Positions 21,766 to 33,287 of a DNA stretch of 64,000 bases are shown here, in pieces (within the stretch, counting starts at the first letter, position 1; the number at the start of each line of letters is the position of its first letter). The notes below the pieces were generated by a model that was given only the letters and a program-made list of their open reading frames with translations, was not told where the DNA came from and did no database searches. Position numbers and translations under genes: made by a program. The stretch comes from an uncultured Halieaceae bacterium (GTDB taxonomy: Bacteria > Pseudomonadota > Gammaproteobacteria > Pseudomonadales > Halieaceae): contig CAJWEV010000003.1 of NCBI GenBank assembly GCA_913031575.1, positions 43,722 through 107,721 of the forward strand, written 5' to 3'.

Positions 21766-22332
21766 TCAGGTACCTTCAGCCATGTCATTGGCATCATCTA
21801 CTGTCTCTTCAAACAATCTATTTGGATCCTTAAAGAATTCTGACTCAAAGCCACTACTCAAGAACGATTCAGTAATTTCGAGATATTCTGCATATACGCT
21901 TTCGCCAAAAGTATCTTCCTGCCAATGAGGAGCCGCAGCCCCCATCAAAAGACTCACCACTGATAGTAAAACAACGCCACGGCCGATACCAAAGGCCGCT
22001 CCCAGGAGAGAGTTACCGAACTTTGTATGCCCATTTTTCAATCTCGCAGAGAGCCCGGCACCCACCGTAGAAAAAAATACAACAACCGCGGCGAAGACCA
22101 AGCCATAGCTGAAAAGATAGAGTAAGGAGTCTTGTGAAAGGTCTATTCCAACAGCAAAGATAATTGGTTCTGCGGAAACTGTGGCAATGAAGTGCGCAAG
22201 GATCCAACCAAAAAGCGAAATCGACTCTTTAATAAATCCGCCCTTTAGACCCATCAGGCCCGAAATACTGCAAACAGCTATTATCGCCCAATCTATGAAA
22301 GATTCTGGACTAGTAAAAGAGACTATATCCAA
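21766..22332 (-). CDS. cvpA: CvpA family protein
   Basis: Hydrophobic; DWAIIAVCSISGLMGLKGGFIKESISLFGWILA; located between SPOR gene and purF. Confidence 0.92.
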   Translation of the reverse strand: MDIVSFTSPESFIDWAIIAVCSISGLMGLKGGFIKESISLFGWILAHFIATVSAEPIIFAVGIDLSQDSLLYLFSYGLVFAAVVVFFSTVGAGLSARLKNGHTKFGNSLLGAAFGIGRGVVLLSVVSLLMGAAAPHWQEDTFGESVYAEYLEITESFLSSGFESEFFKDPNRLFEETVDDANDMAEGT

Positions 22333-22344
22333 ATATCTGCTCCC

Positions 22345-22926
22345 TTAAATTGGCGTAAATCTCACGATAATGCTTTCGACGGAAAAATAGTCGTCGATCG
22401 CTGGCTGGATATCAATGAGCCGCTGCTTTTGTAATTTCGGTCCTATCATAACTCTAAATAAGCGCTGATCGTCCAATATTGCTGGTGAAACATACGCCTT
22501 GTGACCCTTGTCCCGCAGTAACTGCGAAATTTCCTCAGCCCTTCCTATGTCACTAAAGGTTGCGATCTGAAGGTTCCAGCTAACTGGCAGGCCTTGATCG
22601 TCAAACTCTGCTCTCTCCAATGCCGAGGACTGATGCTCTGGCTCCTCATCAGCATCTACGAGAACCGCGTAAGGCGCAGGTGACACGATGTCAATAGGTT
22701 GAGCAATCGGCTGCTGACGCTCCGGTTCCTTGGGAAGCACCGCTTGATCTACTTTATTCAGCACAGGCTGTCGACGCTCTGACACCTCGATTACAGGTTT
22801 TGGCGGCATTTCAAAGACGGGGAGCTCAAAGTCATCGGCATTGTCCCGCGTGACAAACACGATTGGCCAGAAGATGACTGCAATCGCAACAAGAACCACA
22901 AAGCCGACAAAACGTTGCTTAATCAC
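22345..22926 (-). CDS. SPOR domain-containing protein (DedD-like)
   Basis: N-terminal TM (KQRFVGFVVLVAIAVIFWPIVF) and C-terminal SPOR domain (WNLQIATFSDIGRAEEISQLLRDKGHKAYVS); GTG start at 22926 overlaps folC stop. Confidence 0.9.
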   Translation of the reverse strand: MIKQRFVGFVVLVAIAVIFWPIVFVTRDNADDFELPVFEMPPKPVIEVSERRQPVLNKVDQAVLPKEPERQQPIAQPIDIVSPAPYAVLVDADEEPEHQSSALERAEFDDQGLPVSWNLQIATFSDIGRAEEISQLLRDKGHKAYVSPAILDDQRLFRVMIGPKLQKQRLIDIQPAIDDYFSVESIIVRFTPI

Positions 22927-24173
22927 GATTGACCATCCGATTGCGCTAGACGCATGCATTCAAGCGCTTTCATGCCCTCGCCCACGGTAAAAAACGAGCC
23001 GAAAATAAGGAGCCTGCCTCCATCGGCAAGACTTCCCAGTGCGGCTTCAAAGGCCGATTCAAACGTTGGTTTAACGTGTGCCCTTCCAGAAATACACCCT
23101 GCAACTACCTCTGGTGACTGCCCGCGTACTCCACCGATACCTGCCGGCAGGTACCACTCATCGATAACTGATTCGACAGCCGCAATCATATCACTGCAAT
23201 CTTTATCGGACATGACAGCAAAGATGGCCGTAGTCGGTTGCTCTGTTAGCTGAAGATCAAGAAATTTCCTGAGCGCCGACGCGGCATCGGGGTTATGGGC
23301 AACGTCAAGAATGATATCGATATTGCCGAGACGCACAGACTCTCGTCGGCCATTGAGCACAACACTCCCCATGGCGGCCGCAACAATATCTCCGTTAATC
23401 CCAACGCCAGCAGCCTCCAGTGCTCTTACGCCGGCAGCGGCATTCAAAGGGATAATTCCCGCGGGCAACGACCAGGAAATTGATCCCGCCGCCAAGCTCT
23501 CAAATTGAGTTTCGTCGAAGACGTAATCGCGTAGAGCCAATAATTCACAAGCACCGATTCTTTGTAGCTCTCTATAAACCGAGCCAGGCGCTGACGGATC
23601 GGCGATGATGCATGGGCGTCCGTAACGTGCGATGCCGCATTTCTCAACAGCGATAGTCTCAATATCCGTGCCTAACCATTCCTGGTGATCCAGACCGATA
23701 GCTGTGACTACTGCCACATCTGCATCGATGATATTAACCGCGTCTAATCTGCCGCCCAACCCGACCTCAAGGAGCTGAAATGCCACCTCAAGCTTTTTAA
23801 AAATCCACAGCGCTGCAAGTGTATTGAATTCAAAATAGGTTAATGAAATAGCCAATCGCGCATGCTCGATCGCTTCGAAGGCCTCAACAATAAGTTCATT
23901 TGAGACCTCAGACCCATCAACGCGAATGCGTTCGTTATAGCGGATTAGGTGTGGGGATGTAAATGCACCCACACGCATACCACTGGCTCGTAAAATAGCT
24001 TCCATAACGCCAACGGTGCTGCCCTTGCCATTGGTACCGGCCACGGTGATGGTAGTAGCGTCTGTATCCAACAGCTCTAGACGCCGCGCTACTTCACCAC
24101 AACGCGCTAGGCCAAGATCAATCGCGGAAGGGTGTAACTGCTCTAGGCGTTCAAGCCAAGTGGCAAGGTCCAA
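22923..24173 (-). CDS. folC: bifunctional folylpolyglutamate/dihydrofolate synthase
   Basis: ITVAGTNGKGSTVGVMEAILRASGMRVGAFTSPHL; DVAHNPDAA. Confidence 0.96.
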   Translation of the reverse strand: MDLATWLERLEQLHPSAIDLGLARCGEVARRLELLDTDATTITVAGTNGKGSTVGVMEAILRASGMRVGAFTSPHLIRYNERIRVDGSEVSNELIVEAFEAIEHARLAISLTYFEFNTLAALWIFKKLEVAFQLLEVGLGGRLDAVNIIDADVAVVTAIGLDHQEWLGTDIETIAVEKCGIARYGRPCIIADPSAPGSVYRELQRIGACELLALRDYVFDETQFESLAAGSISWSLPAGIIPLNAAAGVRALEAAGVGINGDIVAAAMGSVVLNGRRESVRLGNIDIILDVAHNPDAASALRKFLDLQLTEQPTTAIFAVMSDKDCSDMIAAVESVIDEWYLPAGIGGVRGQSPEVVAGCISGRAHVKPTFESAFEAALGSLADGGRLLIFGSFFTVGEGMKALECMRLAQSDGQS

Positions 24174-24191
24174 AAATACCCTCGGCTAAGC

Positions 24192-25058
24192 TTAGGACGC
24201 GAGCTGTGCGTTAGTGAACTTCGCGAGAACCCGACCAAGCGTATCTCGCATCTCAAATCTTGGAATGATCATATCGATAGCACCATGCTCAAGAAGAAAC
24301 TCACTTCGCTGAAAGCCACGAGGTAACTTTTGCCGAATCGTCTGCTCGATGATATTAGGTCCCGCAAAGCCTGCGCGCGCATCAGGTTCTGCAACATTGA
24401 TGTCACCCAAGAGCGCTAACGAGGCAGATACGCCACCATAAATCGGATCCGTCATTACCGAAACGTAGGGTACGCCGGCGGCCTTCATGCGCTCAATGAC
24501 GGCTGATGTTTTCGCCATTTGCATCAATGAAATCAGGGCTTCTTGCATGCGCGCGCCACCCGACGCGGCAAAACAAATTAATGGTATACCGTTCTCGAGA
24601 GCGACTCCGGCAGCGCGGGTGAACTTTTCGCCCACGGCATACCCCATTGACCCACCATGAAAGTTAAACTCGAAGGCTATTGCGACAACATCCAGACCGT
24701 GTAGTGTTCCACGAAATGCAATAATGGCGTCTTTCTCACCCGTGCTCTTCTGCGCAGTGCTCAAGCGGTCTCGGTAGCGTTTTTTATCTTTGAATTTCAG
24801 GCGATCAATCGTTTCAAGATCTGCAAACAGCTCAGTGCGTCCGGTGTCATCTAAAAAAAGGTCGAGCCGTCGACGCGCGGTGATACGCATATGATGATCG
24901 CACTTAGGGCAAACCTCGGCGTTACGCTCCAGATCGGGTCGATAGAGCACGGCATCGCACTTGACACATTTACGCCACAACCCCTCAGGAATATTCGCCT
25001 TTTTATCCCCGTCGGTTTTCCGCACACCTGCGGGAATGATTTTATCGATCCAGCTCAT
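24192..25058 (-). CDS. accD: acetyl-CoA carboxylase carboxyltransferase subunit beta
   Basis: Zn-finger [60 protein letters not shown]. Confidence 0.97.
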   Translation of the reverse strand: MSWIDKIIPAGVRKTDGDKKANIPEGLWRKCVKCDAVLYRPDLERNAEVCPKCDHHMRITARRRLDLFLDDTGRTELFADLETIDRLKFKDKKRYRDRLSTAQKSTGEKDAIIAFRGTLHGLDVVAIAFEFNFHGGSMGYAVGEKFTRAAGVALENGIPLICFAASGGARMQEALISLMQMAKTSAVIERMKAAGVPYVSVMTDPIYGGVSASLALLGDINVAEPDARAGFAGPNIIEQTIRQKLPRGFQRSEFLLEHGAIDMIIPRFEMRDTLGRVLAKFTNAQLAS

Positions 25059-25105
25059 CTTGGCTCCCTGTACATCGCGGTGCGCAGTATACGTCGTTGA
25101 CAGTT

Positions 25106-25930
25106 TTAGTTGGAAGTTGCCAAATTTACGCCGTTGCGGATGCTTGAGATCAGTGAATGCGCCCCAGAAATGGCACTATCGTAAGAGCCATCAGTGCCCA
25201 GATCGTTAGCTACAAGCTCTACCAGTGCGCTACCGACAACAACTGCATCAGCACATCTCGCTAATGTCGCTGCAGTGTCTGCATCTTTAATACCGAACCC
25301 GACAGCAACCGGTAGACTCGTGTGTTGCCGTATAGTTTCTAGATGCGCTTCGACTGCGTCGGTATCGAGGTGTCCTGCCCCCGTAACGCCCTTAAGTGCA
25401 ACGTAATAGATAAACCCACTGGCTTGAGCTGTAATTGTGGTTATGCGGGCATCACTAGTGGTTGGTGAGATAAGAAAAATATTATCGATTTTCTGCCGCC
25501 GCAACTCGGCGTTCATCGCTGTGACCTCTTCGGGAGGCAGGTCTACCGTGATCAAGCCGTCAATACCTGCTTCAGCGCAAGCATCTGCCACTGCAGCATA
25601 TCCTTTGCGCTCGAGCGGATTCGCGTACCCCATCAATACCAAGGGGGTATAAGCGTTTGTTTCCCGAAACTGTTTTACCAGCGAAAGCGTTGAAAGAAGA
25701 CTAGTACCACCCTCCAATGCACGCTCGTGGCCCTTCTGAATTGTGGGACCCTCGGACATTGGATCCGAAAATGGCACGCCTACCTCAATGATATCTGCAC
25801 CTGCCTCGACCAGGCTGTGCATCAAGGGCACAGTCAACGCCTCGTCGGGATCTCCCGCCACAAGGTAGGGAATCACGGCCCGGCGATTTTCCGCACGTAG
25901 CTGGTCAAACAGGGGGCCAAGACGCGACAT
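25106..25930 (-). CDS. trpA: tryptophan synthase alpha subunit
   Basis: [34 protein letters not shown]-like; ATGA junction with trpB. Confidence 0.97.
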   Translation of the reverse strand: MSRLGPLFDQLRAENRRAVIPYLVAGDPDEALTVPLMHSLVEAGADIIEVGVPFSDPMSEGPTIQKGHERALEGGTSLLSTLSLVKQFRETNAYTPLVLMGYANPLERKGYAAVADACAEAGIDGLITVDLPPEEVTAMNAELRRQKIDNIFLISPTTSDARITTITAQASGFIYYVALKGVTGAGHLDTDAVEAHLETIRQHTSLPVAVGFGIKDADTAATLARCADAVVVGSALVELVANDLGTDGSYDSAISGAHSLISSIRNGVNLATSN

Positions 25931-27159
25931 TAACTAATCCCAAGGTCAATGCCGTCAATCTCGGCAACAGTGAGGATATCCTTATCACCGCGACCAGAGA
26001 GGTTCACGATGATGTGCTGATCCGGCACCATTTCAGCAGCCAGTTTTTCTGCATACGCGAGCGCATGCGCTGTCTCAAGCGCAGGTATGATGCCCTCTAC
26101 TCTCGTGACACGATGGAATGCAGCTAGCGCTTCTGCGTCGGTGGCATCAACATAGTTGACGCGTCCAATATCCTTGAGCCACGCGTGCTCAGGTCCCACG
26201 CCCGGGTAATCAAGACCCGCTGATACCGAATGGGTGTGCATGATCTGACCGTTCTCGTCCTGCATAAGATAGGTGCGATTACCATGCAAAACACCTGGAA
26301 TACCGGCACTCAGTGGAGCCGCGTGCTCACCGGTCTCAACTCCTTTACCACCAGCTTCAACGCCGTACATCGCAACCTTATTGTCGCTGAGGAATGGGTG
26401 GAAAAGACCGATGGCATTTGATCCACCGCCAACGCAAGCAACCAGTGCGTCAGGTAGCTTCCCAGTCATATTTAGCGATTGCACGCGCGCCTCTCGACCA
26501 ATAACGCTTTGGAAATCTCGTACGAGCATCGGATAAGGGTGAGGGCCGGCGACGGTCCCGATAATGTAGAAGGTATTATCGACGTTAGTCACCCAATCAC
26601 GTAATGCTTCGTTCATTGCATCTTTAAGGGTTTTAGAACCCGATGTAACAGGAATAACTTCAGCACCCAGTAACTTCATACGGTAGACGTTCAAAGCCTG
26701 TCTCTTTATGTCCTCCTCGCCCATGAAAACGTGGCATTCCAAACCTAGGCGAGCTGCAACAGTGGCACTCGCCACACCGTGTTGCCCTGCACCGGTCTCA
26801 GCGATAACCCGTTTCTTTCCCATATACTTCGCGAGTAGCGCCTGCCCAATGGTGTTATTCACCTTATGCGCGCCCGTGTGATTCAGATCTTCGCGCTTGA
26901 GGTAGATTCTTCCGCCACCAATCTTGTCGGACCAGCGCGCTGCTTCATAAAGCGGCGAGGGTCTTCCCACGTAGTGCGTGAGATCAAGGTCGAATTCGCG
27001 AAGAAAAGCTGGATCGTCCTTAAGATCGTTATACAAGCTCTCTAGTTCCGCCAATGCGGACATGAGTGTCTCGGCAACAAACTTACCACCATAGATACCG
27101 AAGCGTCCGTGCTCATCTGGCACCTGTGCGTAAAGGTCGGGTTTAATATCAATCGTCAT
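25930..27159 (-). CDS. trpB: tryptophan synthase beta subunit
   Basis: [50 protein letters not shown]. Confidence 0.98.
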   Translation of the reverse strand: MTIDIKPDLYAQVPDEHGRFGIYGGKFVAETLMSALAELESLYNDLKDDPAFLREFDLDLTHYVGRPSPLYEAARWSDKIGGGRIYLKREDLNHTGAHKVNNTIGQALLAKYMGKKRVIAETGAGQHGVASATVAARLGLECHVFMGEEDIKRQALNVYRMKLLGAEVIPVTSGSKTLKDAMNEALRDWVTNVDNTFYIIGTVAGPHPYPMLVRDFQSVIGREARVQSLNMTGKLPDALVACVGGGSNAIGLFHPFLSDNKVAMYGVEAGGKGVETGEHAAPLSAGIPGVLHGNRTYLMQDENGQIMHTHSVSAGLDYPGVGPEHAWLKDIGRVNYVDATDAEALAAFHRVTRVEGIIPALETAHALAYAEKLAAEMVPDQHIIVNLSGRGDKDILTVAEIDGIDLGIS

Positions 27160-27821
27160 AATGCAAGGTCCCTACCAGCCCGCTTCGCGGCGGCAATAAA
27201 TCGTTCTAACTTGTCGTGATTCTTAACTCTGGGCTGCGATTCAACACCACTGCTGACGTCCACCGCATCTGGTCGCGCTATTTTAATCGCTTTTGCGACA
27301 TTTTCCGTGTCTAAACCACCTGCAAGGATACGATGTCCAATATTTTTCTGAGGCATTTTCGTCCAATCAAAGGTTTTGCCTGTTCCACCGTGCTCTCCAG
27401 GCACGTAGGTATCAAACAGATAAGCTCTGGCATTCGTATGTTCAGCGACCAAGCTCCGCATTCCAATCGTATCCACCACCGGTATGCTTTTGATGTAGGG
27501 ACGACCGAAACGTTCGCAAAAAGACGATGACTCCTCACCATGAAACTGAATTTGTGACACATCGACCGTTGATAGCACCTTCCAAACCTCGGCTTCCGTC
27601 GGATTGACGAACAATGCGTTAATAGACGTATACGGAGGTAGTTGCGCGACGATTTTGGCTGCGCGTCGCTCGTCGATACATCGTGCACTACCTTGGTAAA
27701 AAATGAGCCCAATAGCATCGGCACCCGCATCCACGGCCGCGCGCGCATCCTCATTATTAGTAATACCGCAGATTTTTACTTGCACATCGATACCCTTACG
27801 GAAGACCGTTGATTGTATCAA
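27156..27821 (-). CDS. trpF: phosphoribosylanthranilate isomerase
   Basis: [62 protein letters not shown] at 27821 overlaps truA stop (ATGA). Confidence 0.95.
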   Translation of the reverse strand: MIQSTVFRKGIDVQVKICGITNNEDARAAVDAGADAIGLIFYQGSARCIDERRAAKIVAQLPPYTSINALFVNPTEAEVWKVLSTVDVSQIQFHGEESSSFCERFGRPYIKSIPVVDTIGMRSLVAEHTNARAYLFDTYVPGEHGGTGKTFDWTKMPQKNIGHRILAGGLDTENVAKAIKIARPDAVDVSSGVESQPRVKNHDKLERFIAAAKRAGRDLAL

Positions 27822-28648
27822 ACGCTGTGGGACAGAAGCATTGCTGCTCTCGGGCCCGCGGCTATACCACAGTCCTCTGGATAGCCAACCGAAACGAGGT
27901 AGAGACCCTCGCTGCTCGCCGTATCGCCTGCCTTCCTTCGATCTTTACTAATAAAAACCTGTTCGAACCAGGTTTGCGTTTTGAGATCTGCCCCAACCAG
28001 CATCAGACTTCCAACAATGTTGCGCACCATATGATGTAGAAAGGCATTAGCCTCCAGATCAACAATGACAAAATCGTTTTTGCGACAGACTGAGATGTTA
28101 AATAAGTGACGCCAAGGCGTAGTGCTCTGACAGCTGGCCGCTCTGAATGCGCTGAAATCGTGCTCGCCCAGGAGCAGTTGCGCGCATTGATGCATCGCTT
28201 CTGCACTCAATGGCCTTTTATACCAGGTCACCAAACCCGAGAGCTGTGCTGATCGAGTTGGTGTGTTGGCGATAATATATTGATAGCGTCGCGAGACAGC
28301 ACTGAAACGCGCATGGAATTCACTGGAGACAGATCCAGCCCAATGAACTGAAACAGCGTCGGGTAGCTCACTGTTAACGCCCAATACCCAGGACTTCAAA
28401 CTCCGCCCGACAGGGTCTTCAAAATGAACGATTTGCCCGGATGCGTGAACACCTGTGTCTGTGCGTCCCGAACACCAGGTGCGAATTGGCTGATTACCAA
28501 TGATACTCAGTGCAGCTTCGAGCGTCTCCTGAACCGTAAGCACATCGTGCTTTGACTGGGCCTGCCAGCCGCTAAATGCCCTTCCGTCGTACTCTACGCG
28601 CAGCGCGATTCGAGTGCCTGGATCGATTCTTTTATTCGAAAATTTCAT
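27818..28648 (-). CDS. truA: tRNA pseudouridine(38-40) synthase
   Basis: RVEYDGRAFSGWQAQ, CSGRTDTGVHASGQIVHF, NAFLHHMVRNIVGSLM. Confidence 0.97.
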   Translation of the reverse strand: MKFSNKRIDPGTRIALRVEYDGRAFSGWQAQSKHDVLTVQETLEAALSIIGNQPIRTWCSGRTDTGVHASGQIVHFEDPVGRSLKSWVLGVNSELPDAVSVHWAGSVSSEFHARFSAVSRRYQYIIANTPTRSAQLSGLVTWYKRPLSAEAMHQCAQLLLGEHDFSAFRAASCQSTTPWRHLFNISVCRKNDFVIVDLEANAFLHHMVRNIVGSLMLVGADLKTQTWFEQVFISKDRRKAGDTASSEGLYLVSVGYPEDCGIAAGPRAAMLLSHSV

Positions 28649-28761
28649 TGAGGTTAGTTTAAGTTGTCTAACAATGACCGGCCAACCGCATAGCGCCTTG
28701 TGTTCATAATGACCCAGCGGTCCCCTAACACCAACATGCTAACCGCGATCTGAATAAGTTG

Positions 28762-29784
28762 TCAGAGGTATTTTTCGATGAGAACTTCAGCAATCTGGAT
28801 GGAGTTCAGTGCCGCACCTTTGCGAAGATTATCAGACACCACCCAGAGGTTTAGCCCGCGCTCACAACTGATATCAGAGCGAATACGGCCTACAAACACG
28901 GAGTCAGCACCAGCTCCCTCCGAGACTGGTGTTGGATAACCCCCGTCCCGTCGCTCATCAATCACTTCAATGCCAGGTGACGCCTCGAGCAGCACCCTGG
29001 CCTGCTCCGCGCTGAATGCCTCGCGCATTTCGATGTGCACGGCCTCAGAATGCCCGTGAAAGACGGGTACGCGAACGCATGTGGGATTCACCAAAATTGA
29101 GTCATCCTCTAGAATTTTCTGGGTCTCCCACACCATTTTCATTTCTTCACGCGTGTATCCGTTGTCCTGAAACGTGTCGATGTGCGGCAGTGCGTTAAAC
29201 GCGATGCGCTTCGGGTAAACCTTTGCCTCCGCCGGCTTACCGTTCAGGAGGCGTGCCGTCTGGCTTGCCAGCTCTTCGATTGCAGACTTGCCGGTACCGC
29301 TGACCGCCTGATATGTGGCAACGTTAATTCGCGTAATGCCTACCGCGTCATGAATTGGCTTCAGCGCAACCAGCATCTGAATGGTCGAGCAGTTCGGATT
29401 CGCAATGATATTAGTCTCAGCATAGTTCGCAATGGCATGTGAATTCACTTCGGGTATCACCAGCGGAATGCTGTCATCCCGCCTGAAATGCGAAGTGTTG
29501 TCGATGACCACACATCCAGCAGCCGTTGCCTTGGGAGCGAACTCTGCGCTGATTGAGCCGCCCGCAGAGAACAGAGCGATATCCACCTGAGAAAAATCAA
29601 AATCAACCAGGTTTTGAATGGTAATTCGCTTACCTTTAAAAGGCAGACTCGTGCCAGCTGACCTCTCAGACGCCAGGAGGTATAAATTTTCAACGCGGAA
29701 ATTGCGCTTCTCTAATAGCTCAAGCAGGACTTCTCCAACGGCGCCAGTAGCACCAACAATGGCTACGTTGTAAGTTTTCACCAA
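28762..29784 (-). CDS. asd: aspartate-semialdehyde dehydrogenase
   Basis: AIVGATGAVGEVLLELLEKRNF, ANPNCSTIQMLVALKPIHD, VRVPVFHGHSEAVHIE. Confidence 0.97.
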   Translation of the reverse strand: MVKTYNVAIVGATGAVGEVLLELLEKRNFRVENLYLLASERSAGTSLPFKGKRITIQNLVDFDFSQVDIALFSAGGSISAEFAPKATAAGCVVIDNTSHFRRDDSIPLVIPEVNSHAIANYAETNIIANPNCSTIQMLVALKPIHDAVGITRINVATYQAVSGTGKSAIEELASQTARLLNGKPAEAKVYPKRIAFNALPHIDTFQDNGYTREEMKMVWETQKILEDDSILVNPTCVRVPVFHGHSEAVHIEMREAFSAEQARVLLEASPGIEVIDERRDGGYPTPVSEGAGADSVFVGRIRSDISCERGLNLWVVSDNLRKGAALNSIQIAEVLIEKYL

Positions 29785-29797
29785 ACTTCTCCAGACA

Positions 29798-30883
29798 TTA
29801 AGAAAGACTTGTAATGACGGCTACCACGGCATCGCCCATGGCTTCCGTAGTCGTCGCATCAGCAGCCTTGCTCGCTATGTCGCGAGTACGTAAACCTGCG
29901 TTTAATACCTGCTCTACTGCGGCTTCAATAGCATTTGCAGCTGCGCCCTCATCGAGTGAATAGCGCAAAAGCATGGCAGCCGATAGTATGGTCGCCAGGG
30001 GGTTTGCCTTGCCCGCACCCGCGATATCAGGCGCAGAACCATGGACCGGTTCGTACAGTCCTCGGGATTCCGCGTTTAGTGAAGCCGATGGCAACATCCC
30101 GATAGACCCGGTCAGCATAGCAGCCGTATCGGATAAAATATCGCCGAACAGATTACCGGTTAACATCACGTCAAACTGCTTCGGTTCACGCACCAATTGC
30201 ATAGCGGCATTGTCGACGTACATGTGGCTCAACTCGATATCCGGGAAGTCTGCGGATACCTCGGTTACGACGTCGCGCCAAAGCATGGTCACTTCCAACA
30301 CATTGGCCTTGTCCACGGAACATAGTCGACCCTTTCGTTTTTGGGCAAACTGGAAGGCTAATTTAGCGATACGACCGATTTCGGTCTCATCATAGATATC
30401 CGTGTTAACACCAGTCCTAACACCTTCGACTGAGGTTTCCACGCCTCGTGGCTCACCGAAATAAATCCCTCCAGTGAGCTCTCTGACAATGAGCAGATTG
30501 AGACCCGCGACAAGATCGGGCTTAAGGCTTGAGGCATCTGCAAGCTGCGGATACAACATGGCAGGACGCAGGTTACAAAAGAGGTCCAAATCTGACCGGA
30601 TCGCCAGCAAACCTCGCTCAGGCCTCTCACCTGCGGGCAGCGTATCCCACTTCGGACCGCCAACAGCGCCCAGGAGAATCGCATCGGCCTGTCTAGCAAG
30701 TAACCTAGTAGCCTCCGGATAAGGGTCTCCGTGTCGGTCGATTGCCACGCCACCGAGGTCTGCCGAGTCGAATATTAGGTCCAGATCAAAGACATCGGCA
30801 GTTGCGTCTAGAACGCGCTTTGCCTGCTCTACTACCTCTGGGCCGATCCCATCTCCAGGCAGCAATAAAACACGGTGTGCCAT
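29798..30883 (-). CDS. leuB: 3-isopropylmalate dehydrogenase
   Basis: [62 protein letters not shown]. Confidence 0.97.
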   Translation of the reverse strand: MAHRVLLLPGDGIGPEVVEQAKRVLDATADVFDLDLIFDSADLGGVAIDRHGDPYPEATRLLARQADAILLGAVGGPKWDTLPAGERPERGLLAIRSDLDLFCNLRPAMLYPQLADASSLKPDLVAGLNLLIVRELTGGIYFGEPRGVETSVEGVRTGVNTDIYDETEIGRIAKLAFQFAQKRKGRLCSVDKANVLEVTMLWRDVVTEVSADFPDIELSHMYVDNAAMQLVREPKQFDVMLTGNLFGDILSDTAAMLTGSIGMLPSASLNAESRGLYEPVHGSAPDIAGAGKANPLATILSAAMLLRYSLDEGAAANAIEAAVEQVLNAGLRTRDIASKAADATTTEAMGDAVVAVITSLS

Positions 30884-31533
30884 CAGAGGTTCACCTCGTT
30901 AAATAACCAAGGCTGAGTTCGTTGATGGCTTTGCTCGAAGGCGGTAATGGCGTCTTCACGCTGCAACGTAATCCCAATGTCGTCCAACCCTTCGAGTAAA
31001 CAGTTCCGTCTAAAAGGGTCGACTGTGAAGTTGACCTGGGCACCATCTGGCAGGGTTACTTGTTGACTAGTAAGATCTATGGTCAGGTTTACCACGTCGC
31101 CGTCTGCGGATTGTTGAAACAGGCTATCCACGACAGCTTCATCCAACTCGAGCGGTAGCAAGCCACTTTTAAACGCGTTGTTCTTAAAGATGTCAGCGAA
31201 ACTCGGCGCGATGACACACCGAATCCCAAACTGGACGAGCGCCCAAACAGCATGCTCTCTGCTTGATCCACAACCGAAATTCTCTCGACTGAGGAGAATG
31301 GATGCGCCCGCATACTTCGGCGCATTGAGCGAAAACTCGGGATTGGGCTGGCGAACTGCGCTAGGCGCAGCCTGGTCAAATGGATCTAGATACCGGAGCT
31401 CATCGAACAGATTGGGACCAAAACCTGTCCGTTTAATAGATTTCAGAAACTGCTTTGGGATGATCAGGTCAGTGTCAACATTAGCACGATCTAGTGGGAC
31501 GACCAGTCCACTGTGAACTCTAAACGCCTCCAT
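30883..31533 (-). CDS. leuD: 3-isopropylmalate dehydratase small subunit
   Basis: [39 protein letters not shown]. Confidence 0.97.
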   Translation of the reverse strand: MEAFRVHSGLVVPLDRANVDTDLIIPKQFLKSIKRTGFGPNLFDELRYLDPFDQAAPSAVRQPNPEFSLNAPKYAGASILLSRENFGCGSSREHAVWALVQFGIRCVIAPSFADIFKNNAFKSGLLPLELDEAVVDSLFQQSADGDVVNLTIDLTSQQVTLPDGAQVNFTVDPFRRNCLLEGLDDIGITLQREDAITAFEQSHQRTQPWLFNEVNL

Positions 31534-32960
31534 TAGAGGGTCTCCAAGTGCGCTGGATGGGTAAATCGACCGGTGACTGCTGCCGCAGCTGCCATGGCAG
31601 GGCTTACTAGATGGGTACGACCACCAAACCCCTGTCGACCCTCAAAGTTTCGATTCGAGGTGGAGGCACACCGCTTGCCTGATTCAACCTTGTCTGCATT
31701 CATCGCCAAACACATCGAACAACCTGGCGCACGCCACTCCATCCCTGCATTCTTGAATACCTTGTCAAGGCCCTCGGCTTCAGCTTGCGCCTTCACCAAG
31801 CCCGAGCCTGGGACGACAAGCACACGCTCTACATTATCGGCCTTCTGATGGCCGCGAATAACGGCTGCCGCTGCACGCATATCTTCAATACGCCCATTCG
31901 TACATGACCCGATAAAAACCATATCAACAGAAATGTCGGTCAGTTTCATTCCCTGTTCAAGACCCATGTAGCCCAAAGCACGCTCGAGCGACTTCTTACC
32001 CGTCTCATCACACATTTCTTCAATGGTGGGGACTGTGCCTTCGATTGAAGTCACCATCTCAGGCGACGTACCCCAGGTGACCTGGGGTTCTATGGCTGAG
32101 GCGTCCATAATAAGTTCACGATCGAAGACGGCATCAGCATCGCTGTGCAGTGTCCGCCAATATTCCTCCGCCATCTCCCACTGCTCACCGATTGGTGCCA
32201 TTGGTCGGCTTTTAACGTAGTCCAGGGTAACTCGGTCGACAGCGACCATGCCCGCACGCGCACCTGCTTCTATCGCCATATTGCAAAGGGTCATTCGCCC
32301 CTCCATCGAGAGAGATCTTACGGCTGAACCTGCGAATTCCAGCGCGCAACCCGTCGCTCCCGCCGTACCAATCTTTCCTATTACCGCAAGAGCAAGGTCT
32401 TTTGCGGATACACCTGACTGGGCTTCTCCCTCGAGAACCACACGAAAATTATCCATTTTTTTGGTCAGCAAGCACTGTGTTGCCAACACGTGCTCAACTT
32501 CTGACGTACCAATACCGTGTGCGAGTGCACCAAATGCGCCATGAGTTGAAGTGTGGGAGTCACCACAAACAATAGTCATCCCGGGCAGTGTTGCACCTTG
32601 CTCAGGACCCATGACATGAACAATCCCTTGGCGCTGATCCGCTAAATCGATCAAGGGGATATTGAAATCATTGCAATTGCCATTGAGGGTCTCAAGCTGA
32701 ATCCTGCTGGTTGCGTCAGCCACACCCGCGTAGCCCCCCAACGCGCGTTCCTTGGGATCGGTCGATACATTGTGATCAGGCACGGCTACGTTTGCGTTCA
32801 AGCGACGCGGTGAACGACCGGCTAGGCGCAAGCCCTCAAAAGCCTGCGGAGATGTTACTTCATGGATTAAGTGTCTATCGATGTAAATCAGTGCTGACCC
32901 GTCGTCTTGTTGATCCACAAGGTGTGCATCCCACAGCTTATCGTAAAGCGTGCGTCCCAT
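31533..32960 (-). CDS. leuC: 3-isopropylmalate dehydratase large subunit
   Basis: [15 protein letters not shown] start at 32960; [45 protein letters not shown]. Confidence 0.97.
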   Translation of the reverse strand: MGRTLYDKLWDAHLVDQQDDGSALIYIDRHLIHEVTSPQAFEGLRLAGRSPRRLNANVAVPDHNVSTDPKERALGGYAGVADATSRIQLETLNGNCNDFNIPLIDLADQRQGIVHVMGPEQGATLPGMTIVCGDSHTSTHGAFGALAHGIGTSEVEHVLATQCLLTKKMDNFRVVLEGEAQSGVSAKDLALAVIGKIGTAGATGCALEFAGSAVRSLSMEGRMTLCNMAIEAGARAGMVAVDRVTLDYVKSRPMAPIGEQWEMAEEYWRTLHSDADAVFDRELIMDASAIEPQVTWGTSPEMVTSIEGTVPTIEEMCDETGKKSLERALGYMGLEQGMKLTDISVDMVFIGSCTNGRIEDMRAAAAVIRGHQKADNVERVLVVPGSGLVKAQAEAEGLDKVFKNAGMEWRAPGCSMCLAMNADKVESGKRCASTSNRNFEGRQGFGGRTHLVSPAMAAAAAVTGRFTHPAHLETL

Positions 32961-33090
32961 AACGAATTCCCTACTGAGGCCGACAGCGATGATTGGCACT
33001 GCGACTGGCATTGTTGATTTGCCTGCGACCAACAATGTCGCCGAACGCGAGTTTAGCATAGATCCCGATTTCTGCGTCCACTCGACAGGC

Positions 33091-33099
33091 TGTGGATAA
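33091..33099 (-). promoter_or_regulatory. DnaA-box-like nonamer TTATCCACA upstream of leuC
   Basis: Exact match to TTATNCACA on the minus strand, in the leuC leader. Confidence 0.3.
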
Positions 33100-33287
33100 C
33101 TTTGGGGATCAATTCCTGCCATTTGGCGCCAGTGTCCAAAATGCTTTACTCAATTCAAGGGCGTCGATTATATAGGTGATATTTTTAACATATTAATCAG
33201 TTATTTATGATCGCACTGCCGATAGGGGTGTCAAAATAGATTTACAAGTAATGCGATATATCTCTAAAGATTATATGGGGACAATTT

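Noticed and set aside
27311-27754. 147-aa minus-strand ORF inside trpF
   Set aside because: Alternate frame of trpF; no independent support.
31533-33122. 529-aa extended LeuC
   Set aside because: Conserved N-terminus [15 protein letters not shown] starts at 32960; upstream part is leader sequence.
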